From NCBI GenBank assembly GCA_032718475.1, contig JAUCBJ010006442.1, positions 1 to 64,000 on the forward strand: a stretch of 64,000 nucleotides of DNA, given 5' to 3'. Origin of the DNA: Nemertoderma westbladi (lineage: Eukaryota; Xenacoelomorpha; Nemertodermatida; Nemertodermatidae). Shown here in pieces: positions 10,901-19,914 of this stretch (positions are counted from its first letter, which is position 1; each line of letters starts with the position of its first letter). The position numbers and the translations under genes were made by a program. Below the pieces are notes generated by a model. The model did no database searches. It was not told the DNA's origin and was given only the letters and a program-made list of their open reading frames with translations.

Positions 10901-13900
10901 AAACACTCCCCTCTCTTGGCCCAGTCCTTGCAGTCATCTTGTTTATCGGGTTTTTCCTTACAACCTAAAATAACAAAACGCCAATTACAGTTTACTGTGA
11001 AAAATACACTAATACGAATACCACCAAATTAACTAAAATGGGCCAAGATAAGTGGGAACCACAAATAAAGTATACAATAACTGATTGATGGTTGAAACAT
11101 GTCTAGATAATTAGTTACATACTGTACAGTACATACATCATTGTGAGTATGGTTGGAGGTCGGCCATAGACAAACAAACAGATAGCGCCCATGAGGACCT
11201 CTAAACAATCCACACACGAATGTCCAGATGTATTCTTAAGTGGATGACACAGTTTGGGCTCATCACAATGACAATCACTAACACTAATTTTACATCGGAA
11301 TTGTGTTCTTGCAGGTATTTTAAACTCCAATCGTGTGTATTATACGGAGCCCCTAAAGGGACATTGGTTTCCCCTTTTTTTTCTAAGTCCGGCCCGGAGA
11401 TACTAAGTCCGGCCCGGAGATACTAAGTCCGGCCCGGAGATACTAAGTCCGGCCCGGAGATACTAAGTCTGGCCCGGAGATACTAAGTCCGGCCCGGAGA
11501 TACTAAGTCCGGCCCGGAGATACTATCTCAGGCCCGGAGATACTAAGTCCGGCCCGGAGATACTAAGTCCGGCCCGGAGATACTATCTCAGGCCCGGAGA
11601 TACTAAGTCCGGCCCGGAGATACTATCTCAGGCCCGGAGATACTCTGCCATCGACCCATACAGTTACTATAGTTTATGGGGTAGCCAATACTTCAAAGCT
11701 GCTTGTCATACTCATATCATCTCAGTCAGGCCGTTGTGAGTGACCGTGGCCTATTTGTTTCGGTTTACATACACCTCTGTTGCAGTTTAACTTTACGCGG
11801 CTATTCAGCCATTGCCTCCAAATAATATGGAATGTTCTTATTATTGGTAGTTCATTTCTGTAGCCGTAGAAGGGTATTATCATTAAGTAAATGCCCGTTG
11901 GTAGGTCGGCTTTTATTCAAAGGCACGGGGTCATGCCTCCCTCCAGATATGTAATTACTTTGTATTGTGCTGTGCTAACAATACTCTTGTGTCTCCATAT
12001 TAAATATCTCACAAATTGAAATGTGAAACTTAATTTCCATGTTCCCGTCAAGATGTCTGTACTTGTAGAACAGCCATTGATCTGGAATTAACCCAGTTAG
12101 CTGATTGGCTGCAATTTGTTTCTGTTGATTGCTGTGTCAGCGCTATAACATCTATGAACCTGTTCTGTATTTTATCTCCGGGCCTGAGATAGTATCTCCG
12201 GGCCGGACTTAGTATCTCCGGGCCTGAGATAGTATCTCCGGGCCGGACTTAGTATCTCCGGGCCTGAGATAGTATCTCCGGGCCGGACTTAGTATCTCCG
12301 GGCCTGAGATAGTATCTCCGGGCCGGACTTAGTATCTCCGGGCCTGAGATAGTATCTCCGGGCCAGACTTGGTATCTCTGGGCCTGAGATAGTATCTCCG
12401 GGCCGGACTTAGTATCTCCGGGCCTGAGATAGTATCTCCGGGCCGGACTTAGTATCTCCGGGCCTGAGATAGTATCTCCGGGCCAGACTTAGTATCTCCG
12501 GGCCTGAGATAGTATCTCCAGGCCGGACTTAGTATCTCCGGGCCTGAGATAGTATCTCCGGGCCGGACTTAGTATCTCCGGGCCTGAGATAGTATCTCCA
12601 GGCTGGACTTAGTATCTCCGGGCCTGAGATAGTATCTCCAGGCCGGACTTAGTATCTCCGGGCCTGAGATAGTATCTCCGGGCCGGACTTAGTATCTCCG
12701 GGCCTGAGATAGTATCTCCGGGCTGGACTTAGTATCTCCGGGCCTGAGATAGTATCTCCGGGCCAGACTTAGAAAAAAATGGGGAAACCCATGTCCCTTT
12801 AGGGGCTCCATAGTATTAAGTAGGACCTGATCCTTCCTGCAGTGCGCCACAGAGGTAAACGATTGTAAGATGGTTTAATGGTGACGGTGCCTATTGCTAT
12901 TGCTTCACCACAAAAATATCTGTATGAACCGTGAGTACTACACATTGTGGATGAGGATGTATTTCTCCCACAGCTAGGTATTGAAACACTCGTCATGGGA
13001 ATTTAAAAATACACGATATGGTCTTAGTGTATTGGAGATACGGAAGGGTTCACAATATATCAGTGGGAACCACAAAAAGAAAGAGAGCGGGGCAGCATAC
13101 ATCTCTGATAACTTGCATCTCCGAATGGGAATCACAAACATACTTACCATCATCACACACGTCACAACTGGTCTGGCATTTATCCAACATGTACCGTGGG
13201 TTATTGAGACAATTCTTTGCTTTGGTGTAGTAAGCCCAAATGTTGCAGTATTCACTTTCGTCTGCTTTCTCCACACAACCTAAAATAATAAAGGTTGTCC
13301 TATAAAATTCAAAACCAATTCATAATTAAACCGTAAATGAAATGCAAATGATTGGATTTTTTTCACTTTTATGTGGCAATGTTTTGGATCTTAGAAGATA
13401 CTTTAAGGCCTGAGTACAGTGTAGATTGAATTTATTCATAGTTCAATTTCAAACCTAATCTATATTCAAAAATGAGTGTCAGCGAAGCGGGTTTTTCACG
13501 ATAACCCTGTTTGCATCTTATTTGAATTATTAACTCAAGATATAATCACCTCAGTTTTTAATGTATCTACCTACAGCTACACCCACAATAACTATTTAAA
13601 AAGGTAGACTTTATTTGACGAGCGTTATTATTTGGCAAGTTCCACCATCTTCTGTGCACATCATACAGGTGCTGGATGCCAATGGACACCTGTAAGTGTC
13701 AGTTGTGTGGCACCAAAGCAGATGGCTCCACCCATCTACTAGAAAGTGCTCATGGTCGAGAGGTATTTGCAGTGAGACCCAATTTGCATTTGCAGTGAGA
13801 CCCAATTAGATAAACTCAGAAAAGTATATCTAGCTCTTAAGATATTTTTTATGCTAATTAGTTATTACTCATAATAGAACTTAAATTTTATAAATCGGTG

Positions 13901-16900
13901 CATGGTCTATTTGAACCTCGTCACTAATATATATATATATAGTTAATTATTTGGCAAGTGTAGCGAGATAAATAGGAAAACAAGACCAAAAATGCTTCTT
14001 TTTGCCACCACTTAAGTTATATATTTGTTGACCGTAACTTAAAAAAAAAATATCTTCCACATCGAAGTTTTTCCAATTGTGGAACAACTAAAGCGAAAGC
14101 GAATAGTAAAATATAGTCCGGGAGATATTGCATCATACCATGCGTGGAAATATAATATAGTAAATGTTGTAACAGATTCGGGTAGGTAATATTGTTGGCA
14201 TCAATAATCCGAGTTATATGCCCAACTGGCATCTTGAGGATTTTCCTAAAAGTTACCAAATTCAACACCGGATCGTTACTTTATATGTAAAGGCAATTCG
14301 ATTTTCGGTCCAAAAGTGGTGTGTTCAAGAATGTTTTTTACTCACTATTATTCCAATGGGAGCAACCCCTGTTTCAAATTACCAAGTGTGGTATATCTTA
14401 ACCATAGTGAATTTTTTTACAGTTAAATTACTTTTAAAAAATAATTCAATAACATACCATTGCATCAATTTCAATTTTAAATTCTTAGTTGTATCTTAAT
14501 AAGTTAAAAAAACCATTCCAAAATGACAATACAGTACGTGTACAGTAGATGTATTAAATTCAACTTCCTGCCAAATGCAAAAACTAACTTTACATAAATC
14601 GTCTCCAGCAAAATTATGTGAGGTGTTACTGAAAGATATACTATATATCTAATAAAGGTATACTATATCTAATAAAGATATACTATATCTAATAAAGATA
14701 TACTATATCTAATAAAGATATACTATATCTAATAAAGATATACTATATCTAATAAAGATATACTATATCTAATAAAGATATACTATATCTAATAAAGATA
14801 TACTATATCTAATAAAGATATACTATATCTAATAAAGATATACTATATCTAATAAAGATATACTATATCTAATAAAGATATACTATATCTAATAAAGATA
14901 TACTATATCTAATAAAGATATACTATATCTAATAAAGATATACTATATCTAATAAAGATATACTATATCTAATAAAGATATACTATATCTAATAAAGATA
15001 TACTATATCTAATAAAGATATACTATATCTAATAAAGATATACTATATCTAATAAAGATATACTATATCTAATAAAGATATACTATATCTAATAAAGATA
15101 TACTATATCTAATAAAGATATACTATATCTAATAAGGATATACTATATCTAATAAAGATATACTATATCTAATAAAGATATACTATATCTAATAAAGATA
15201 TACTATATCTAATAAAGATATACTATATCTAATAAAGATATACTATATCTAATAAAGATATACTATATCTAATAAAGATATACTATATCTAATAAAGATA
15301 TACTATATCTAATAAAGATATACTATATCTAATAAAGATATACTATATCTAATAAAGATATACTATATCTAATAAAGTTATACTATATCTAATAAAGATA
15401 TACTATATCTAATAAAGATATACTATATCTAATAAAGATATACTATATCTAATAAAGATATACTATATCTAATAAAGATATACTATATATAATAAAGATA
15501 TACTATATCTAATAAAGATATACTATATCTAATAAAGATATACATACTCAATGATACAAGCTGGTCATCAGTCGGATTATTCATAGAAATAAAATTCCCG
15601 ACCAAAATCACAAAAAACATTTACTATATAAAAGGTTCTACTACCAAAGTTCAGTGAAAAACGGCATATCCAACGGACTAATAGGCAATGTAGGCCCTTT
15701 TTAAGGAATTATATTCTAGAATATTAAATAACCTGTGGATATCATCAGCGTTATGTATTTTAATGCAATATTATTAATTAATTTGAAATGTAATTCGAAA
15801 AATTTACTAATTTACTATTTTTGTAGTCAAAAAGGTGTTATTTCTTTGTCAAACATGTTAATGAGTTTGAAATAAAAATTTACTTCCAACAAATGAAATA
15901 TATGGTTGTGGTTCGAATAAAATGGCAATCAGGTCAGGATACTAATAGGAGGAAGTAACTGCAAAAAAAACAAAGAATTAGGTAGTATTTCCAGGTCTAG
16001 CTTTTCGCTGAGCCGCTGTAGCGGAATGGTTAGAGTTCGATCATACCTGGAAGTCATTGCCGACTTCGCAAAGCTGTTCCCAACGAAATATTGTGGGACA
16101 CGAAAGATAAGAGCCGATAACATCATTTAGTTTTTGGATTGTGTAATGTGCGTTGCGCATGCAATCCATGTATGCAGGACTAGCGAAGTTGGAAAATCAT
16201 TGATTCTAGAACGATGCATTCCCTATCTTAGGAAAGCAAAGATACATTTATTCAACTCACCGTCATCGCAAATATCACATGACGTTTGGCAATGTTTCAC
16301 CATCCAAGCCGCATTGGTTTTGCATTCACCGTTTCTTGCCCACAATTTGCACGTTGATGTCGAATCGTTATCCTCATGACAATTCTTCTAAAATATCAAT
16401 CATGTACATGATTTTTAATGTGAAAGAAAACAATTTATAATGAAACCACATTTTCTCGCTTTTGGATACATAAGAAACACCTGTGTGAAGCACGACTGTG
16501 GTCGCTGGTTTAATAAGGACTACCGCTAGCTGCATAAAGTGACGCATTATATAAAGGATAGGCCTAGGCGTATTATGCAGATAATTTGGATTTGAAATAT
16601 AAAAATCATTGCTTTAATAATTGCGATGCAGCATGCATTTGCGTTTGTTACTCGCTTCTCAACAAACAAAACAAACCCAAAAGTGGTTTTAAAGGGGACT
16701 CAATGTTACAAATAAACTGGTGCATGCATTCATATGTGCGTATTTGCACGCATATATGCATGCATACTATGCCAGGCATACCTACATACTTGTTGAAGCA
16801 AATGTGCACATATGCATGCATATATGCACGCACACATGCACCAATACATGCATGCATTTATGCGTATATATATGCATATAAGCTATATAGACTGGTTGCG

Positions 16901-17169
16901 ACAAAATTATTTTTTTGAGTTATTATAATTTTAATTTTCGATACTATTACATAACAAGTTATAATTTCAATTGTAATTAGGGAACACTTTGTTAGATTAG
17001 TTTCCCAAGTTTGGTTAGATTTCATAAAGGATTAAATTCATGACAAATAACGTAAAACAAAATTGAATTATATTTTACTCACGCCACCAATTTCACTCAC
17101 CTTTTCCACTGCTGCGAGAAATTTCGCGTTGGATATTAGGGCAATAATTGTAATCCAAGTTACTTTCAT
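7856..17169 (-). CDS. Secreted protein with five ShKT domains (six exons)
   Basis: The spliced coding sequence uses six exons (17169-17101, 16387-16261, 13279-13148, 10964-10842, 10604-10482, 7977-7856). It totals 696 nt and gives 231 residues plus a stop. Residues 1-23 form a hydrophobic signal peptide. Five ShKT domains follow at about residues 26-63, 67-107, 111-148, 152-189 and 193-230. Each has six cysteines ending in CxxSCxxC, which in this family form three disulfides. All introns are GT...AG with matching phases, so the model closes without a frameshift. There is no protease or other catalytic domain, unlike the astacin-ShKT proteins. ShKT domains occur in extracellular matrix and cuticle proteins, enzymes and channel-blocking peptides. 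The function here is unknown, and an acidic multi-module protein is not by itself evidence of a toxin. Confidence 0.9.
8796..9295 (+). mobile_element. LINE family A, decayed RT fragment in ShKT intron 5
   Basis: The plus strand carries the FADD region as KFADDLGVLLESL with indels (about 8807-8845), then the SSKDVMLESLDDFRYL segment (about 8975-9025) and a later stretch similar to the YGSPCRALTA region of the full copies (about 9245-9275). Internal duplications and stops abound. It turns into an antisense 3' tail at about 9296, making another fold-back arrangement with a different junction from the 2.57-kb and 40.98-kb copies. Confidence 0.7.
9296..9935 (-). mobile_element. LINE family A, antisense 3' ends in ShKT intron 5
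   Basis: Two antisense family tails follow each other here (about 9296-9360 and from about 9410). The second continues through the C-terminal coding region on the minus strand, including LRFAGHCSRCEDQPVHNLVL (about 9600) and GGQPMTFVRHLKN (about 9535). It goes on to about 9935, equivalent to the RLSRIWKSP region. Several frameshifts make it non-coding. Confidence 0.75.
10389..10481. repeat. 40-bp tandem repeat containing a splice donor
   Basis: CTATTTAAC recurs at 10389, 10429 and 10469, giving two full 40-bp units and a partial one. Each full unit carries AACTTTTATCAACTG and CCATTGGTA. The partial unit ends at the exon 5 donor. On the gene strand GTAAGT occurs at the real donor and again 40 bp downstream, and the third unit has a variant (GTAGGT). 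Confidence 0.8.
10482..10604 (-). CDS. ShKT gene exon 5: ShKT domain 4
   Basis: This 123-nt exon is symmetric (phase 1-1). Cysteines lie at residues 152, 162, 171, 182, 186 and 189 (CPGWAKTGAC, ACQTSCDICGD). The dyad position is Asn-Tyr (NKNYM). The acceptor is CTACTTAG and the donor GTAAGT. The donor sits at the edge of a 40-bp tandem repeat running 10389-10481, so a second GTAAGT lies 40 bp into the intron. Confidence 0.92.
10842..10964 (-). CDS. ShKT gene exon 4: ShKT domain 3
   Basis: This 123-nt exon is symmetric (phase 1-1). Cysteines lie at residues 111, 121, 130, 141, 145 and 148, with CKDWAKRGEC in the middle and CETSCDLCHD at the end. The acceptor TTATTTTAG is good. The donor, GTAATT, is the weakest of the gene. 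The dyad position holds Ala-Tyr (NPAYV). The exon lies only 237 bp of intron away from exon 5 but 2.2 kb from exon 3, because the fold-back element occupies that intron. Confidence 0.92.
11385..11644. repeat. Left arm 20-bp array of the fold-back element
   Basis: About 13 units of AAGTCCGGCCCGGAGATACT. A second unit type beginning TATCTCAGGCCCGGAGATAC appears three times near the inner end. It is GC-rich in an otherwise AT-rich intron. Confidence 0.95.
12174..12772. repeat. Right arm 20-bp array with 40-bp alternation
   Basis: About 30 units alternate regularly between AGTATCTCCGGGCCGGACTT and AGTATCTCCGGGCCTGAGAT, making a 40-bp dimer repeated about 15 times with scattered point changes. 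It is the inverted counterpart of the left array but longer and more regular. Confidence 0.95.
13148..13279 (-). CDS. ShKT gene exon 3: ShKT domain 2
   Basis: This 132-nt exon is symmetric (phase 1-1). The six cysteines are at residues 67, 77, 89, 100, 104 and 107. The second inter-cysteine loop (IWAYYTKAKN) is two residues longer than in the other four domains. It is the only domain with a basic-aromatic pair (R94-Y95) at the position aligned with the Lys-Tyr dyad of channel-blocking ShK peptides. Acceptor TTATTTTAG and donor GTAAGT are both good. Confidence 0.92.
14635..15543. repeat. 20-bp AT-rich satellite in ShKT intron 2
   Basis: About 45 near-identical head-to-tail copies of TATACTATATCTAATAAAGA, with only a few substitutions (near 15136, 15378 and 15489). 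The high identity points to recent expansion or ongoing homogenisation. The unit contains AATAAA on the plus strand, but the gene is on the minus strand. Confidence 0.97.
16261..16387 (-). CDS. ShKT gene exon 2: ShKT domain 1
   Basis: This 127-nt exon enters in phase 0 and leaves in phase 1. The cysteines fall at residues 26, 36, 45, 56, 60 and 63, with CKLWARNGEC in the middle and HCQTSCDICDD at the end. The acceptor is TAGAAG, a tandem NAGNAG site, so one lysine codon may be optional. The donor is GTGAGT. Where the other domains have an aromatic Tyr after cysteine 3, this one has Trp (NAAWM). Confidence 0.9.
16720..16885. repeat. ATGCAT-rich alternating tract in ShKT intron 1
   Basis: This stretch is rich in TGCATGCA, CATATG, GCACGC and TATATATGCATA words, largely alternating purine and pyrimidine. 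Two halves around the GCCAGGC near 16770 can pair as an imperfect inverted repeat. Such sequence can adopt cruciform or Z-DNA structures. No known element is recognised. Confidence 0.6.
17101..17169 (-). CDS. ShKT gene exon 1: signal peptide
   Basis: The start codon is at 17169-17167. The 23 codons read MKVTWITIIALISNAKFLAA then VEK, a short basic start, hydrophobic core and small residues typical of a secretory signal. Cleavage is plausible around A19-A20. The exon ends AAG and is followed by the strong donor GTGAGT (17100-17095), leaving phase 0, which matches the next exon. I chose this ATG because it is the only one giving a signal peptide in phase with exon 2. Confidence 0.85.
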
Positions 17170-17354
17170 TGTCAGATTTTTATTAACCACTATCTCTCGG
17201 TCTAGATAATAAAATGTCCAACACAAAAAAATGTGCGTTCTATAAACCTAATTGTGTCGAATAAAAAAATAAGTTCTAAGAACCCTACCGATCAATTTTC
17301 TCTACATAACATTCCCGAGTACACTTAATTGACACAAAATTTTCTTTGCAGCTA

Positions 17355-17362
17355 CTTATATA
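17355..17362 (-). promoter_or_regulatory. TATA-like box upstream of the ShKT gene
   Basis: TATATAAG lies 186-193 bp upstream of the start codon on the gene strand. Initiation about 30 bp downstream would give a 5' UTR near 155 nt with no obvious intron. The box directly abuts the TAG-repeat tail of the decayed LINE at 17.36-18.6 kb. It may belong to the original flank, or the insertion may have joined it to the tail. Prediction from sequence only. Confidence 0.3.
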
Positions 17363-18625
17363 CTACTACTACTACAAGGTCGAGCGAGCTCGGACAGTGG
17401 AAATGAGATCCTTCCAGGCTTCCCGATTCTCCAACTACTACTACAAGGTCGAGCGAGCTCGGACAGTGGAAATGAGATCCTTCCAGGCTTCCCGATTCTC
17501 CATAGTTGTCGCAATTTCGTTTCTCTCAAGTTCAGTATCCCTTTAAAGCTGGTCTATACGGTTTATGTCATAGCCGATCGTCCACGGCTACGTTTCCTTT
17601 TAAATGTTGCCAGAAAAGTAGATCTGGTATGACCTCGGCTTTACTTCGCCAGCAGTGCCCACTGAATCTTAATCTGCGTTCACGGAGGGTGGTTGATACA
17701 GGTGGTATAGTTACATAAAGCTCGGCATTTGTAATGTGTTGTCTCCAGCTGATGTTTAGGGCACTTTAGTAGTCTTGTGTAGCAACCATAAATTCGTTGT
17801 TCAAGTGATTTCGTCAGTGTCCAGGTCTCACCCCCATATAAAAATACACTTTCCACTGTGGCTCGAAATAACTTAGTCTTCAGGTGCCTGGAGAGATCTG
17901 TTTTCCAGATGGTATCCAGTTTTGATAGAGCTACCCAAGCCTTTGCTTTCCTAACTTCTATGTCTTTTTTGCTACTCTCTATCCATGACCCAAGGTACTG
18001 GAAGTCGTCAACCTTCCTTATCAAATGTTGTCAAGTTTCCATTAATATAAAAGTCATGAATTCGATTTTGGTAGCATTTATATGCAATCCAACCTCCTTA
18101 GCAGCCATCTCCACTTTATTTAGTAGAAGCTGTGCATCTGATAGCGTATTAGAGAGCAGGGTGATGTCATCCGCAAAGTCGGTGTCTGTGACTGTAGTTG
18201 CCGGATGTCTACTACTTTGCATTCTTGAAGTGAGAATCCCAGATCTTCACCCTTTGTGGCCGTCCTCATGCGTAATCCGGTACAATTACAAATAGTAATG
18301 GTGCTAATGTATCACCTTGCAGTACACCAGCCAGGATTGAGAAAAACTCAGTTTCACCATCTGGTGAGAGTACCTGAGCTTCTGTGTCACAATATAACAA
18401 TCCAAAGCCAGCGACAATTACTGCTGGTATTCCATAAGCTCTTAGGATTTCAAGCATTTTACCTCTATGGATGGAGTTGATTGCTTTCTTCCACAAATGT
18501 CAGGACTGCGGAAAGATTCTTTGATTTAATTCCCTCAATCAGTCTCCGTAGCGCAAGTATCTGAGCTATTGTTGGCCTTGCAGGTAAGAGATCCAGGGAC
18601 TAAGCAGTTCCAGCTTTGAATGGAA
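17361..18625 (-). mobile_element. LINE family B, decayed RT upstream of the ShKT gene
   Basis: On the minus strand the RT reads LALRRLIEGIKSKNLSAVLTF (about 18560-18500), GKMLEILRAYGIPAVIVAGF (about 18450), GVLQGDTLAPLLFVIV (about 18310), DFADDITLLSNTLSDAQLLL (about 18175), DDFQYLGSWIESS (about 18000) and the C-terminal LFRATVESVFLYGGETWTL (about 17850). It ends in NREAWKDLISTVRARSTL and a (TAG)n tail at 17361. Motif order matches family A but the sequences differ clearly. Motif A is disrupted by a deletion (FVEESNQLH) and frames shift, so it is dead. Confidence 0.85.
17366..17503. repeat. 69-bp tandem duplication of the LINE family B 3' end
   Basis: Two nearly perfect 69-bp units each contain ACTACTACAAGGTCGAGCGA and GATCCTTCCAGGCTTCCCGA (landmarks at 17376 and 17445). 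In LINE orientation each unit is the last coding piece plus a TAGTAG tail, so the element carries two successive 3' ends. Confidence 0.9.
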
Positions 18626-18644
18626 TCTCGTTTGAAAAAAGAGA

Positions 18645-18835
18645 TAAAATGACAGCAGACACCAAATAAATGTTTAGTGGATTAAAAAAGATAATTTAAT
18701 TTGGATTTAAAAACTTGATATAAAACATTGGGAAAGGAACAGGTTACAGTGTCGGTGTAGTCCAATATACAAACCTTCATATGCGACCAATTTGCTCTGG
18801 AGATCACGGTTAATGTGCGCTACTATCTATTTAAA
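18645..18835. repeat. Dispersed repeat, copy 1
   Basis: The word order ACACCAAATA, AGTGG, TTTAAAAACTT, then CATATGCGACCAATTTG and CTGGAGATCAC is shared with 55165-55345 further along the window. No coding capacity is seen. It is probably an old transposable element flank or SINE-like piece. Confidence 0.55.
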
Positions 18836-19622
18836 AATGACGAACCGATAACTAACTGCATTATAATAGTCACTGCAGTAGTGCAATGGGTTACCATTAC
18901 AGTTACCCACTACTCTTCTCTACTAATATTATACTGCTTTGTTTTTTATTAAAAAACCAGATATTCATAAACCGTAAGATATACACTCATTGTTGCGCAT
19001 GCATTATAAGAAATGCACTGATAGTTGCACAGGCATTAATCATTTATATTTCTCCTAAGCGTTTTATAGCTCTTATTTCTATCTAAACCTGCCTCTACAG
19101 ATAGAAATTATTTATTGTTTTTGTTTTAGATTAAGCCCTTCAGTAACCTGGATTATTTTTGAAAACCTGTTATTCTTAAAAAGTAAAGTTTTCGAGAAAA
19201 CCATACAGACTACTTTTTGAGTAAAGTTTCAAACGATCTATAGGAGTATTGCTACTAAATAGTACAATAACCATGTGTTTCTAAAATAGCGGGCCTGCTA
19301 TTGGACCAGCGTTAAGATAACCAATATGATATATACTATGAGTTTCGAATACACCACACATGTTTGAGATGACGTTTCTTTAAAAAATTTCGTATTTTAT
19401 ATCATACGTACATACATATGATGCGATGAACACTACTAATATAGCAATGCTATCTCAGGCAATAAATGTAATAATAATATATGTCCATAAAGTTACTAAC
19501 ACACATGGCATTCATTGTCAGAATTGATAATATTGTATCGCTTATTTCCTTTTATCTAATTTATGATACATATCATCTCAATTATGAAAAGGCTATCGGC
19601 GTAACATAAAGTTACTGCCGAC
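18836..19622. other. No gene identified
   Basis: AT-rich sequence without recognisable exons, repeats or motifs. Short open frames have no supporting features. Confidence 0.5.
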
Positions 19623-19914
19623 ATACCAACATACTCAAAGTGTGGTTTTCATTACTTGAATCTTACACCTCACTAATTACACAAAAAATGTCGAATCAGG
19701 ACATTAAGCCCAAAATAGTACTAACCGCTAGAGCCTTCAAAACAAAAACATATACCTAACATAAGCAAAAACAAACACATTTACATTTACATGCCCAACA
19801 CACAAAGGTGTGTATCACAAATCGGAACCCTAACCTAAACCTTCTTATAGAATATAGAATACTGACTGTTAAATTGGATGTCTCGACAGTTCATTTCGGA
19901 TTGTATTATAAATG

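Larger units (their letters stand above)
11343..12812. mobile_element. Fold-back (long inverted repeat) DNA element in ShKT intron 3
   Basis: The two ends are inverted copies starting TAYGGAGCCCCTAAAGGGAC, followed by CATTGGTTTCCCC or CATGGGTTTCCCC and a short homopolymer. Each end then leads into an array of 20-bp units. Left units are mainly AAGTCCGGCCCGGAGATACT (11385-11644, about 13 units). The right arm (12174-12772, about 30 units) is their reverse complement. GTATTA flanks both sides (11337-11342 and 12813-12818), a plausible 6-bp target-site duplication. The 0.53-kb centre (11645-12173) shows no transposase, so the element would be non-autonomous. This architecture matches fold-back type elements; the transposase superfamily is undetermined. 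Confidence 0.85.

Noticed and set aside
11645-12173. Transposase in the core of the fold-back element
   Set aside because: I saw no open frame of useful length or catalytic motif in the 0.53-kb core.
12981-13283. Plus-strand 100-residue frame over ShKT exon 3
   Set aside because: It is the antisense shadow of the ShKT exon, which has splice sites and conserved cysteines on the other strand.
16012-16080. tRNA gene or tRNA-derived SINE head (TAGCGGAATGGTTAG)
   Set aside because: There is an A-box-like stretch, but I cannot place a proper B box or cloverleaf.
16586-16918. 110-residue frame in ShKT intron 1
   Set aside because: It is produced by the ATGCAT-rich tract, lies within an intron and is low complexity.
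7856-17169. Calling the ShKT gene a toxin
   Set aside because: ShKT domains are common in non-toxic extracellular proteins. Four of the five modules lack the basic-aromatic pair and there is no venom-type precursor processing evident.
17346-17546. Plus-strand frame with a repeated 23-residue peptide
   Set aside because: It is the antisense reading of the duplicated LINE family B 3' end, where 69 bp happens to be in frame.
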